A stretch of 5,926 nucleotides of DNA from Candidatus Saccharibacteria bacterium UBA5152 (lineage in GTDB: Bacteria > Patescibacteriota > Saccharimonadia > Saccharimonadales > UBA4665), in the NCBI GenBank assembly GCA_002413755.1, contig DHXQ01000004.1:1-5926 (forward strand), written 5' to 3'. Made by a program: the position numbers and the translations under genes. Within the stretch, counting starts at the first letter, position 1; each line of letters opens with the position of its first letter. A model generated the notes under the pieces. It worked only from the letters and a program-made list of their open reading frames with translations, ran no database searches and was not told where the DNA came from. Of this stretch, positions 1 through 5,926 are shown in pieces.

Positions 1-323
1 TTGACCAGGTAATCGGCCACGCCCATACGCATGGCTTCGCGCTCCACGCTCTCGTCGCCTGCCCCGGTCAGTAAGATGAATGGCTCGGGCCGCTGAACCA
101 GATCAAATTCACTGAGGAGTTCGAGACCGTTCTCTTTGCCGAGCCGGTAATCGACCAGGTAGACATCATGCTCCTGCTTGCCAATGGCAATTTTGGCGGC
201 CTCGGGGCTTGATACCCACTCTACCTTGAAGGGCGTTTGCGGAATCTTGCTCAGCAGATTACTGATGATGAGAAAATCGTCCTCATCATCATCCACCAAT
301 AGCACCTTGAGATTATCGGCCAC
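1..323 (-). CDS. Receiver-domain protein, 3' part cut off by the window edge (likely multidomain response regulator or hybrid)
   Basis: The 107 visible residues form a two-component receiver domain that would accept a phosphoryl group from a histidine kinase. Seen: an acidic cluster at residues 11-16 (DDDEDD), the phosphoacceptor Asp58 in LVDYRLG, the switch Thr86 in ILLTG, and the run ADYLV, which breaks off two bases into the next codon, where the invariant Lys is expected. The GTG at 323 is chosen as start because the first beta strand (KVLLVDDD) begins at once and a GGAAGG Shine-Dalgarno lies 5 bases upstream. The start overlaps the end of the preceding response regulator by 11 bases, so the two are probably translationally coupled. 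The DYRLG...GLELL and LLTGAGD wording is, from memory, typical of receivers placed at the N-terminus of PAS, kinase or GGDEF proteins rather than stand-alone CheY types. Any output domain lies outside the window and is unknown. Confidence 0.88.
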   Translation of the reverse strand, partial: MADNLKVLLVDDDEDDFLIISNLLSKIPQTPFKVEWVSSPEAAKIAIGKQEHDVYLVDYRLGKENGLELLSEFDLVQRPEPFILLTGAGDESVEREAMRMGVADYLV

Positions 324-774
324 TTTCGCCTTCCAGGACGGGTAATTCAACGATCTCGAACCAGTATTTGCCCAGTGTCTTCATGACCTGGAGTAAGCCA
401 TCAAATGTCACCGGTTTGGTAATAAATGAATTGACGCCGAGCTGGTATGAACGGTAGATGTCTTCTTCGGTTTTGGAGGTCGTAAAGATGACGACTGGAA
501 TATCACACAGCTCCGGATCCGACTTGATCTCTTTGAGAGATTCGCGGCCATCTTTGCGGGGCATATTCAGGTCAAGCAGGATCACACCCGGCCGGCGGTA
601 ATCGGGATTATTCTCGTAGGCTCCCCGATGTTTGAGGTAATCGAGCAGTTCTTCACCGTCTTTTACTCGGTTAAGTGTGTTGAGTAGCTTACTTTCCTGG
701 AGCGCCTTTTTGGCCAATAGATAGTCATCATCATCATCATCGGCCATCAATATAACAATAGCGCTGCGGTTCAT
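313..774 (-). CDS. Single-domain response regulator, Rcp1-like
   Basis: This is a 153-residue stand-alone receiver domain of the Rcp1 type, the class that partners phytochrome-like histidine kinases in cyanobacteria and other bacteria. Seen: beta-1 AIVILMA followed by six Asp (12-17) forming the metal-binding acidic pocket, phosphoacceptor Asp68 in LLDLNMPRKDG, switch Thr98 in IFTTS, and invariant Lys120 in ITKPV. The longer loop between helix 1 and strand 3 (about 45-62) and the C-terminal YWFEIVELP tail are usual for this subfamily. There is no DNA-binding or enzymatic domain, so it probably passes phosphoryl groups on or acts by protein contact. The start at 774 is preferred over Met10 because Met10 would remove beta-1. 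Its ATG overlaps the kinase stop as ATGA, and an AAGGAG lies 10 bases upstream. The upstream kinase is the obvious phosphodonor; the downstream receiver protein may be part of the same relay. Confidence 0.95.
   Translation of the reverse strand: MNRSAIVILMADDDDDDYLLAKKALQESKLLNTLNRVKDGEELLDYLKHRGAYENNPDYRRPGVILLDLNMPRKDGRESLKEIKSDPELCDIPVVIFTTSKTEEDIYRSYQLGVNSFITKPVTFDGLLQVMKTLGKYWFEIVELPVLEGESGR
329..334 (-). promoter_or_regulatory. Shine-Dalgarno site for the GTG-started receiver gene
   Basis: The minus strand reads GGAAGG followed by CGAAA and then GTG at 323. The site lies within the C-terminal codons of the preceding response regulator. It decides in favour of the GTG start over an extension further upstream. 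Confidence 0.6.
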
Positions 775-3011
775 AATAGATTTTCTCCTTTTCTGTGGCG
801 AAGTGGTAAGGTTATGATAAATGTCGACCCCACGCCAGGTTTGCTTCGGGCCGTTATAGCGCCACCATGTCTTTCCACTATTTTACGGCATACTGCCAGC
901 CCAATACCAGTCCCTTCGTAATCCTCTCGGCTGTGGAGTCTTTGAAACACGGCAAAAATCCGCCCGAGGTACTTTTCATCGAAGCCTAGTCCGTTGTCGA
1001 CAACTTCCAGACGACAGACCTTTGTTTTGTCTGGCAAGATTTTGATCGTCGATCTCAGTGTGATTTCCGGCGGGACACCCTCGCGGTGGAACTTCAGGGC
1101 GTTGGCAATCAAATTCTGGAGCAGCTGGCGCATTTGCATGGCGTCTGCGTGCAGGGTTGGCAAGTCACCAATTTTGATGATGGCTTTGGACTCGGAGATG
1201 CGCACTTCCAGGTCACTCATAACTTCTTGTGTAATCGTCTTTAGGTTGACGGTACTAAATTCACGGCCTTTGGTCGTAACCCGCGAAAATGACAGGATAT
1301 CGTCAATCAGGATACTCATGCGGGCGGCAGCGTTACGCATTCGCACCAGGTAATCCTTGCCTTCGCCGAGCTGCTGGGAGTACTCGGTTTCCAGTAAATT
1401 GCCAAAGGCTTGGATCTTGCGCAGCGGTTCCTGCAGATCATGCGAGGCGACATAGGCAAAATCCTGCAGTTCCTGGTTGCTGCGTTGCAGGCTGGCATTA
1501 CTCTGTTCCAGTTCGTTCGTCCGCAGGTCAACTCGGTGTTCCAAGTCCTCGTTGGCAATCCGTAGCTCTTCTTCGAGTCGGGTACGTTCACGCAGTTCAT
1601 GCTGGGCTTCGTCGTAGAGTTTGGCGTTGGAAATGGCCAGCGATGCCCGGTTAGCCAGCTCATTGGCCATCGCAGTGTCAGCTGGTGTATATTCACGCTT
1701 TTTGTCGGTGGTGATCATGGTGATGGCACCGATCGTATTGCCGTCGACATTCAGGGGCACGATCATCACCGAGGTAAACGACAGCTCACGCAGCAATTTT
1801 AGCTCGGTCTTCGACTTAGCTGAGGCGACCAGCATCTCATCCGTAATACGCGGGATGTATTCTAGTTTGCCAGAATGGATGACATTGGCAATGCCGCCCG
1901 GTTGATTCATGTCGGGTGGTCCCTGCTTGTCGCGTAATTTGCGGGCCCAGGCGATCTTGTCCGGATCTTTGTGAGCCAGCGCCACTAGCTGTAGTTGGTT
2001 ATCCTCGTTGAGCATATCGACCGTGCACCAGTCGGCGATGTCGGGCACCATGAGCTCGGCAATCGTCTGCATTGTCATGCGGTAATCAAGAGATGTCGAT
2101 AGTGTGGTGCTGGCACGGGACAAAAAGCTCAGATTATTTTCGATTAGCTTGCGCTCGGTTATGTCGACCAGAACTCCCGGGAAGTTGACCGGCTTGCCTT
2201 GGCCGTCGCGTTCGATGCGGCCACGGGCAATTACCCAGCGGATTGCCCCTTCGCGGTTGATGGTACGGTACTCGCTTTCAAACGTATCCGCCGAGGCCAG
2301 CGCAGTGTTGATATCATGCTCCACCCGCGGACGGTCCTCTGTGTTTACGCCTTTGATGAAGGCTTCTAAAGGCAGACCTTCGGCAGCCGCCTCGACGCTG
2401 ACGCCAAACATGTCGGCCATGTACTTGTCGCCAATGACGGTGTTGGCGCTAATGTCCCATACCCATGTTCCAATCAGGCCAGCCGACAGGACCTCGTCGA
2501 GTGTCCGCTCTGTCCGGTTTAATCTTTGATCGGTCGCCATACTCTCGGTGATGTCCTCGGTGGCCTGGTATATGGCGTAGAGCAGTTTGCTCTTGCCGGT
2601 ACCCTGGAACAGCGGGTAGTGAGTCACGCGCCAATATTTTGTGGCAATCGATCCATCCTGGCGTTTGAGGTCATACCGCAGCGAAGGCATGGTGTCCGGC
2701 TTGCCGGTTTTGATGACTTTACGGAACGATTCTAATAAGTCATTGACACCCGTAGTACGGAACTTGTCTGAGGTATCAGGGAAAACTTCGAATACCGGCT
2801 TGCCTAGAACGTCTTTGATTTTGACGTAGGCGCCATTGGCATGAGCTTCGTTCTCGGCGATAATCGTAAAGGTGGGGTCGTCGGCGGCTACGACGACGTA
2901 GCGGCTCGGCAAAGTTTCAAACAGGTTTTGATAATCAACCGCCAATTTCGGTTGCTGAATTGCAGTCAGACTGGGTTTTGTAGTACTTGTAGGCATATGT
3001 AATAGATGCAC
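771..3011 (-). CDS. Soluble PAS-PAS-GAF sensor histidine kinase
   Basis: A cytoplasmic histidine kinase of 746 residues with no hydrophobic membrane segment. Domain order: PAS_4-like domain (about 26-155, ending in TEDITE), PAS_3-like domain (about 170-288, ending in GVLVDITERK), GAF (about 293-466), coiled coil (about 466-516), HisKA with phospho-acceptor His524 in ASHDLQEPLR, and HATPase_c (about 620-737). ATPase motifs are intact: N-box Asn637 in NLIANALKF, G1 DNGLGF (672-677), G2 GTGIGLAV (700-707) and G3 GVGSTF. The HisKA block resembles phytochrome-type kinases, but there is no PHY domain and no evident bilin site, so the ligand is unknown. It should phosphorylate the Rcp1-like regulator encoded immediately downstream through a 4-base ATGA overlap. 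The listed start is GTG 3011 (AGGA 3 bases upstream); ATG 2996 would shorten it by 5 residues. Neither choice affects the domains. Family assignment is confident; the signal is not inferable. Confidence 0.93.
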   Translation of the reverse strand: MHLLHMPTSTTKPSLTAIQQPKLAVDYQNLFETLPSRYVVVAADDPTFTIIAENEAHANGAYVKIKDVLGKPVFEVFPDTSDKFRTTGVNDLLESFRKVIKTGKPDTMPSLRYDLKRQDGSIATKYWRVTHYPLFQGTGKSKLLYAIYQATEDITESMATDQRLNRTERTLDEVLSAGLIGTWVWDISANTVIGDKYMADMFGVSVEAAAEGLPLEAFIKGVNTEDRPRVEHDINTALASADTFESEYRTINREGAIRWVIARGRIERDGQGKPVNFPGVLVDITERKLIENNLSFLSRASTTLSTSLDYRMTMQTIAELMVPDIADWCTVDMLNEDNQLQLVALAHKDPDKIAWARKLRDKQGPPDMNQPGGIANVIHSGKLEYIPRITDEMLVASAKSKTELKLLRELSFTSVMIVPLNVDGNTIGAITMITTDKKREYTPADTAMANELANRASLAISNAKLYDEAQHELRERTRLEEELRIANEDLEHRVDLRTNELEQSNASLQRSNQELQDFAYVASHDLQEPLRKIQAFGNLLETEYSQQLGEGKDYLVRMRNAAARMSILIDDILSFSRVTTKGREFSTVNLKTITQEVMSDLEVRISESKAIIKIGDLPTLHADAMQMRQLLQNLIANALKFHREGVPPEITLRSTIKILPDKTKVCRLEVVDNGLGFDEKYLGRIFAVFQRLHSREDYEGTGIGLAVCRKIVERHGGAITARSKPGVGSTFIITLPLRHRKGENLL
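785..790 (-). promoter_or_regulatory. Shine-Dalgarno site for the Rcp1-like response regulator
   Basis: The minus strand reads AAGGAG here, 10 bases before the ATG at 774 and inside the last codons of the kinase gene. It supports independent or coupled initiation at the ATGA overlap and fixes the start of the response regulator. Confidence 0.75.
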
Positions 3012-3049
3012 GCATCCTGCTGGCGTGATGAGGCTCCCTTTCAGTTTGT

Positions 3050-3076
3050 ATTATAATGTATAACTTTATTCTGCAA
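3050..3076 (-). promoter_or_regulatory. Predicted sigma70-type promoter for the kinase operon
   Basis: On the minus strand a perfect TATAAT occupies 3055-3050. A weak -35 candidate, TTGCAG, lies at 3076-3071 with a short 15-base spacer. Transcription would begin near 3043, giving a leader of roughly 30 bases that contains AAGGGAG (3040-3034). The -10 is convincing by sequence and position; the -35 is poor. It would drive the kinase and both downstream receiver genes, as no gap exists between them. Confidence 0.55.
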
Positions 3077-3170
3077 GCGGATTATTTCACTGATATCACA
3101 TTAAACTAGGTAAATAATATAAAGGTTGTTGCCCAGCGTGTCAGGTGTTGTTTTATCGACTTATCGGCGG

Positions 3171-3179
3171 TGTTACAAT
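3171..3179 (+). promoter_or_regulatory. Extended -10 promoter for the small membrane protein and Clp-like ATPase
   Basis: TGTTACAAT is an extended -10 (TG, one base, TACAAT). A start site about 7 bases downstream falls on or next to the ATG at 3186, so the transcript may be leaderless. This fits the lack of any Shine-Dalgarno before that ATG. No good -35 is seen; the extended -10 could compensate. A direct repeat TTATCG (3153-3158 and 3161-3166) lies just upstream and might be an operator, but this is weak. Confidence 0.5.
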
Positions 3180-3185
3180 ATAAGC

Positions 3186-3548
3186 ATGATAGCCTTCGAA
3201 ATTCTGACCTGGTGGTATCGCCAGGGTTGGGCCCAAGTTGCCAAAAACGCCAAACAGCGCTTTCGTAAAGTTTCGTACTTATTTTCGCTGCCAATTCTGG
3301 TGCGCACCCTCTTCGCCCCATGGCATCGCACCATCAGTTACCCGGGGGCAGGTATCGAAGCCCAGCTCAGGGCTATGGGTGATAATCTGGTGAGCCGGAT
3401 GGTCGGATTCGCCGTTCGTTCCCTGGTACTGCTCACGGCCGGCATCATGCTCGCCGCCTGTGCTATTTTAGCGGTTGCCCAGCTCGTAATCTGGCCCCTG
3501 TTACCACCGGCAATTATCTTCAGTGTTATCAAAGGGATTGTAGGCTAA
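3186..3548 (+). CDS. Small conserved-looking membrane protein paired with the Clp-like ATPase
   Basis: This protein has 120 residues and no domain I can name. The N-terminal half is aromatic and basic: WWYRQGW near residues 9-15, a basic stretch KNAKQRFRK at about 20-28, and the striking block LVRTLFAPWHR at about 38-48, then SYPG. A very hydrophobic C-terminal part (about 79-119) with a Pro-rich break (WPLLPP, 103-108) could be one long or two short membrane helices. I recall similar proteins with an LFAPW motif next to Clp-type ATPases in Saccharibacteria, which is memory rather than a search. Its stop lies 3 bases before the ATPase start, so the two are co-transcribed and plausibly form a membrane complex. 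ATG 3186 is chosen because the extended -10 sits just before it; a TTG at 3126 would add 20 residues but would place its codons across the promoter. Function unknown. Confidence 0.8.
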   Translation: MIAFEILTWWYRQGWAQVAKNAKQRFRKVSYLFSLPILVRTLFAPWHRTISYPGAGIEAQLRAMGDNLVSRMVGFAVRSLVLLTAGIMLAACAILAVAQLVIWPLLPPAIIFSVIKGIVG

Positions 3549-3551
3549 ACG

Positions 3552-5918
3552 ATGGAGCCACAGGTTGACTTCGACTCTCGCCGTGCCCGCCATGCCCGCT
3601 TAGCGGCCAAAATTGGTAACAGCGGCTATACCATGCTGGTCGTCTTTGCCGTTATACTGGCCGCACTAGGGGCAGCCTGTCTCTTTGTGGGCTCAGCACG
3701 GCCCGGCTATCTGTCGCTGGCCGCAGCCCTACTCTGTTTTATGCCGGCGGCGTGGTATCGTCTCGAGCTGACGCGATTGCCGGCGCATGGTGATAGCTTA
3801 ACCGATAGAATGTCGGGCGATATTCTGAAAGCCTTCAAACCAGGTCAAACTCTCAATCCATTTGACGTCTGGCTGACAATGCAGAAACATTGGCAGTTCC
3901 TGTTCTACGCAAACCATTTTCTGGTTTCGCCGGAAATGATTATTAGTTGCCTGAGTCAGAACACTGCCGATATGCCGCAGGTCTGGTCAGAGGCTGAGCG
4001 GCTGGCGCGTGCCACGAATAGCCCGCTGATCGAGCCCGGCCACCTGGCCGGAGCACTGCTCACGACTGCGCCTGAGTTTAAAGACTTATTGACCCGGGCG
4101 AAGCTGGCCCCAAGCGATGCGGAAGCTGTCGCCATGTGGTTGGGCCGAGCGCTTGAAATGATGCGGGCTGACAAGCCGTATTTCGGTGGCTTGGGCCGTG
4201 ACTGGGCTAATGGTTATACGCCTAAGCTAAACCAGTTCGGGTCTAATATTAGCCTGTCGATCGAAAAATATGGTTCTCACTTTGGCTGGCTGGCAACGTC
4301 CCAGGGCGTGCAGGCTGTCAAAAACGCTTTTTCCCAAGGCACGACGACTGTCGGTCTGATCGGTGAGCCGGGCGTTGGCAAGACCAGCTATGTCTATGCG
4401 CTGGCACAATTGTTACTTCAGGAGACAAACGACCGTAACCTGGCACACCGTCAAGTGGTAGTACTGAGCCCGTCGGCGATCCTCTCGAGTGCCAAGCACC
4501 CCGGCGAGCTGGAAGAGATCGTCATGTCGCTGCTGATTGAAACTTCTCAGGCTGGGCATATCATTTTGTTTCTGGATGACGCTCAGCTGTTCTTCAAGGG
4601 CGGCCCAGGCTCGTTTGATATGACACAGATATTGCTGCCTGTACTGCGGTCCCGCGCTGTACAGCTGGTTATGGCAATGAGTCCACATGACTACCAACAG
4701 CTTAAGATTAATAGTCCCTCGTTCGCTAACTTGATTACCCCGGTTATGCTCAGTGAGCCGCCAGAACCGGATGTCATGCGGATTCTTGAGGACAATGCCC
4801 TAGCGTTTGAGAGTCGTAACAAAGTTCTTATCCCATACGAAGCCCTGCGTGAGACATACCGCCTGAGCGGCCGCTATATGCAGGATTCGGCGTTTCCGGG
4901 CAAAGCCATACAACTGCTCGAAAATTCCCTGTCGTACAGCGAGCACGGCAATGTCATTACCGCCGTATCGGTCCAGAATGCCATCGAACAGAGCCGCGGT
5001 GTCCGCGTCAGCAGTGCTGCACCGGCCGAAGCCGACAGTCTGCTCCACCTGGAAGACAAAATCCATGAGCGCATGATCAACCAATCCTATGCCGTCAAAG
5101 TTGTTGCCAGTGCCCTGCGCCGGGCCCGGGCTGGCGTTGCCAATCCACGGCGGCCGATCGGCAGCTTCCTGTTTCTCGGACCAACCGGCGTAGGTAAGAC
5201 CGAGCTGGCCAAGGCCGTCGCAGCGACTTATTTCAATGCCGAATCGAGTATCATTCGCCTCGATATGAGTGAATACCAACAAGCCGACGATGTCCGTCGG
5301 CTACTCAGCAATGGCGCCGAGGAAAGCCGCAGCCTGATCATGGCCGTCCGTCAGCAGCCTTTCGCTGTGGTGCTGCTCGATGAGATCGAAAAGGCTCACC
5401 CGAATATCCTCAATCTGTTGCTGCAGCTTCTCGATGAGGGCCAACTGACGGATGTCAGCGGCAAGCCTGTATCGTTCAAGGATTGTGTGATTATTGCGAC
5501 CTCTAACGCCGGTGCCCAGTCGATTCGTGAGCGCGTGGCTCGCGGCGAAGAGCTGGAATCGTTCCAGCAGGAATTTACCGATGAGCTGATCAACAGCGGC
5601 CAGTTTAAGCCCGAATTACTCAACCGCTTCGACGAAATTGTGCTCTTCCGTCCGCTGAATGAGCAGGAACTGGCGCAGGTCGTGGTGCTGATGATGGGTG
5701 ATATCAACCGGACACTGTCTAACCAGAATATAGCCGTTGAGTTGACGCCGGCAGCTGTTGCGCAGGTGGTGAGCACTGGCTATGACGCGCGCCTGGGCGC
5801 CAGGCCGATGCGCCGCGCCCTGCAACGAGCTGTCGAGGATGGGATTGCCAACCGCATCTTGCGCGGCGAAACTCGCCCCGGTGATCACGTCGTGCTCGAC
5901 GTCGCTGATCTAACGTAG
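3552..5918 (+). CDS. Membrane-anchored, two-AAA-domain Clp/Hsp100-family ATPase (divergent ClpC/ClpA-like)
   Basis: A 788-residue AAA+ protein. A basic N-terminus (RRARHARLAAK) is followed by a transmembrane hairpin (about 26-47 and 53-69), which should leave both ends in the cytoplasm. Residues about 85-205 look like a divergent Clp_N domain (for example PGHLAGALL near 162-170). AAA-1 has Walker A GEPGVGKT (271-278), but Walker B ends in Asp342-Asp343 instead of Asp-Glu, Asn-Leu (393-394) replaces the arginine-finger pair, and the pore Tyr is His316. AAA-2 keeps Walker A GPTGVGKT (543-550), Walker B LLDEIEKAH (Asp610, Glu611), sensor-1 Asn652, arginine finger Arg692 in ELLNRFDE and sensor-2 Arg751 in GAR, but lacks the GYVG pore loop. 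No M-domain and no ClpP-docking tripeptide are seen. Automatic annotation would say Clp protease ATP-binding subunit; a membrane-bound remodelling role, perhaps with the small protein encoded just upstream, is more likely. A weak AGG lies 7 bases before ATG 3552. Confidence 0.93.
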   Translation: MEPQVDFDSRRARHARLAAKIGNSGYTMLVVFAVILAALGAACLFVGSARPGYLSLAAALLCFMPAAWYRLELTRLPAHGDSLTDRMSGDILKAFKPGQTLNPFDVWLTMQKHWQFLFYANHFLVSPEMIISCLSQNTADMPQVWSEAERLARATNSPLIEPGHLAGALLTTAPEFKDLLTRAKLAPSDAEAVAMWLGRALEMMRADKPYFGGLGRDWANGYTPKLNQFGSNISLSIEKYGSHFGWLATSQGVQAVKNAFSQGTTTVGLIGEPGVGKTSYVYALAQLLLQETNDRNLAHRQVVVLSPSAILSSAKHPGELEEIVMSLLIETSQAGHIILFLDDAQLFFKGGPGSFDMTQILLPVLRSRAVQLVMAMSPHDYQQLKINSPSFANLITPVMLSEPPEPDVMRILEDNALAFESRNKVLIPYEALRETYRLSGRYMQDSAFPGKAIQLLENSLSYSEHGNVITAVSVQNAIEQSRGVRVSSAAPAEADSLLHLEDKIHERMINQSYAVKVVASALRRARAGVANPRRPIGSFLFLGPTGVGKTELAKAVAATYFNAESSIIRLDMSEYQQADDVRRLLSNGAEESRSLIMAVRQQPFAVVLLDEIEKAHPNILNLLLQLLDEGQLTDVSGKPVSFKDCVIIATSNAGAQSIRERVARGEELESFQQEFTDELINSGQFKPELLNRFDEIVLFRPLNEQELAQVVVLMMGDINRTLSNQNIAVELTPAAVAQVVSTGYDARLGARPMRRALQRAVEDGIANRILRGETRPGDHVVLDVADLT
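3627..3758 (+). other. Transmembrane hairpin-coding segment of the Clp-like ATPase
   Basis: Residues 26-69 comprise two hydrophobic stretches of about 22 and 17 residues separated by SARPG. The flanking arginines on both sides (RRARHAR before, YRLELTR after) suit an in-out-in topology. Cytosolic ClpA, ClpB and ClpC lack such an anchor. Confidence 0.8.
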
Positions 5919-5926
5919 GAATCCCC

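Larger units (their letters stand above)
3012..3185. other. Divergent intergenic promoter region
   Basis: These 174 bases separate the divergent kinase operon and the Clp-like operon, and are visibly more AT-rich than the flanking genes. They hold the two promoter candidates listed separately, an 8-base palindrome TGATATCA (3091-3098) and the tandem TTATCG pair. No hairpin terminator, RNA gene or conserved small ORF was recognised. Because both promoters lie in one short region, a shared regulator is possible but not shown. Confidence 0.7.

Noticed and set aside
771..773. Possible recoding of TGA as glycine, as in some Patescibacteria (Gracilibacteria, Absconditabacteria)
   Set aside because: TGA ends the kinase exactly at the ATGA overlap with the next gene, after the complete HATPase domain, and no in-frame TGA occurs inside the genes, so the standard bacterial code fits.
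1289..1696. Several open frames of 120-126 codons on both strands within the kinase gene
   Set aside because: They lie wholly inside a gene with unmistakable HisKA and coiled-coil sequence in another frame, have no domain sense, and are rich in residues typical of frame shadows.
1610..2135. GAF domain as a bilin-binding phytochrome module
   Set aside because: There is no PHY domain and no evident chromophore site; the sequence fits the GAF type common in PAS/GAF kinases and phosphatases.
3091..3098. TGATATCA palindrome as a defined operator
   Set aside because: Only 8 bases are symmetric and the flanks do not extend it; this length is expected by chance in AT-rich DNA, so it is only mentioned and not annotated as a site.
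3106..3321. A 71-codon minus-strand frame across the intergenic region
   Set aside because: It runs antisense through the start of the small membrane protein and its promoter, with no domain sense.
4800..5282. A 160-codon minus-strand frame opposite the Clp-like gene
   Set aside because: It is antisense to the start of AAA-2 with its intact Walker A motif, shows no recognisable family and has no ribosome-binding site that I could see; it is a shadow.
5919..5926. Terminator after the Clp-like gene
   Set aside because: Only 8 bases follow the stop codon, so nothing can be judged.

Overview
The window looks like chromosomal DNA from a Patescibacteria (CPR) organism, most probably of the Saccharibacteria (TM7) lineage. 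The reason is the right half: a two-gene unit encoding a small membrane protein and a membrane-anchored, divergent Clp/Hsp100-type AAA+ ATPase, which I recall as a conserved Saccharibacteria pair. The assignment is inference, because no rRNA or ribosomal protein gene is present. The genes read with the ordinary bacterial code, with TGA, TAA and TAG all used as stops. Coding density is high, with overlapping or nearly abutting genes on both sides of one 174-base divergent intergenic region.

Left half, minus strand (3011 down to 1): a tightly packed signalling operon. First comes a soluble PAS-PAS-GAF-HisKA-HATPase histidine kinase (3011-771). It overlaps by an ATGA junction with a single-domain Rcp1-like response regulator (774-313). 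That gene overlaps by 11 bases with a third gene starting at GTG 323, whose N-terminal receiver domain runs off the left edge of the window. The kinase has no membrane segment and no DNA-binding output domain is visible, so the cassette looks like an intracellular-sensing phosphorelay with protein-level output. What the truncated third protein carries after its receiver domain is unknown.

Middle (3012-3185): a divergent promoter region. On the minus strand a consensus TATAAT lies upstream of the kinase. On the plus strand an extended -10 (TGTTACAAT) lies directly before the ATG at 3186, suggesting a leaderless mRNA.

Right half, plus strand (3186 to 5918): a 120-residue membrane protein, then after 3 bases a 788-residue two-AAA-domain Clp ATPase. 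The ATPase has an N-terminal transmembrane hairpin and a divergent Clp_N-like region. The first AAA module has lost several catalytic signatures (Walker B Glu to Asp, arginine-finger pair missing, pore Tyr to His). The second AAA module keeps its nucleotide-binding and catalytic motifs but lacks the GYVG pore loop. There is no M-domain and no recognisable ClpP-docking tripeptide. This pair is the most interesting content: probably a membrane-bound remodelling machine that does not act as a normal ClpC/ClpP unfoldase. No RNA gene, mobile element, CRISPR array or clear terminator was seen.
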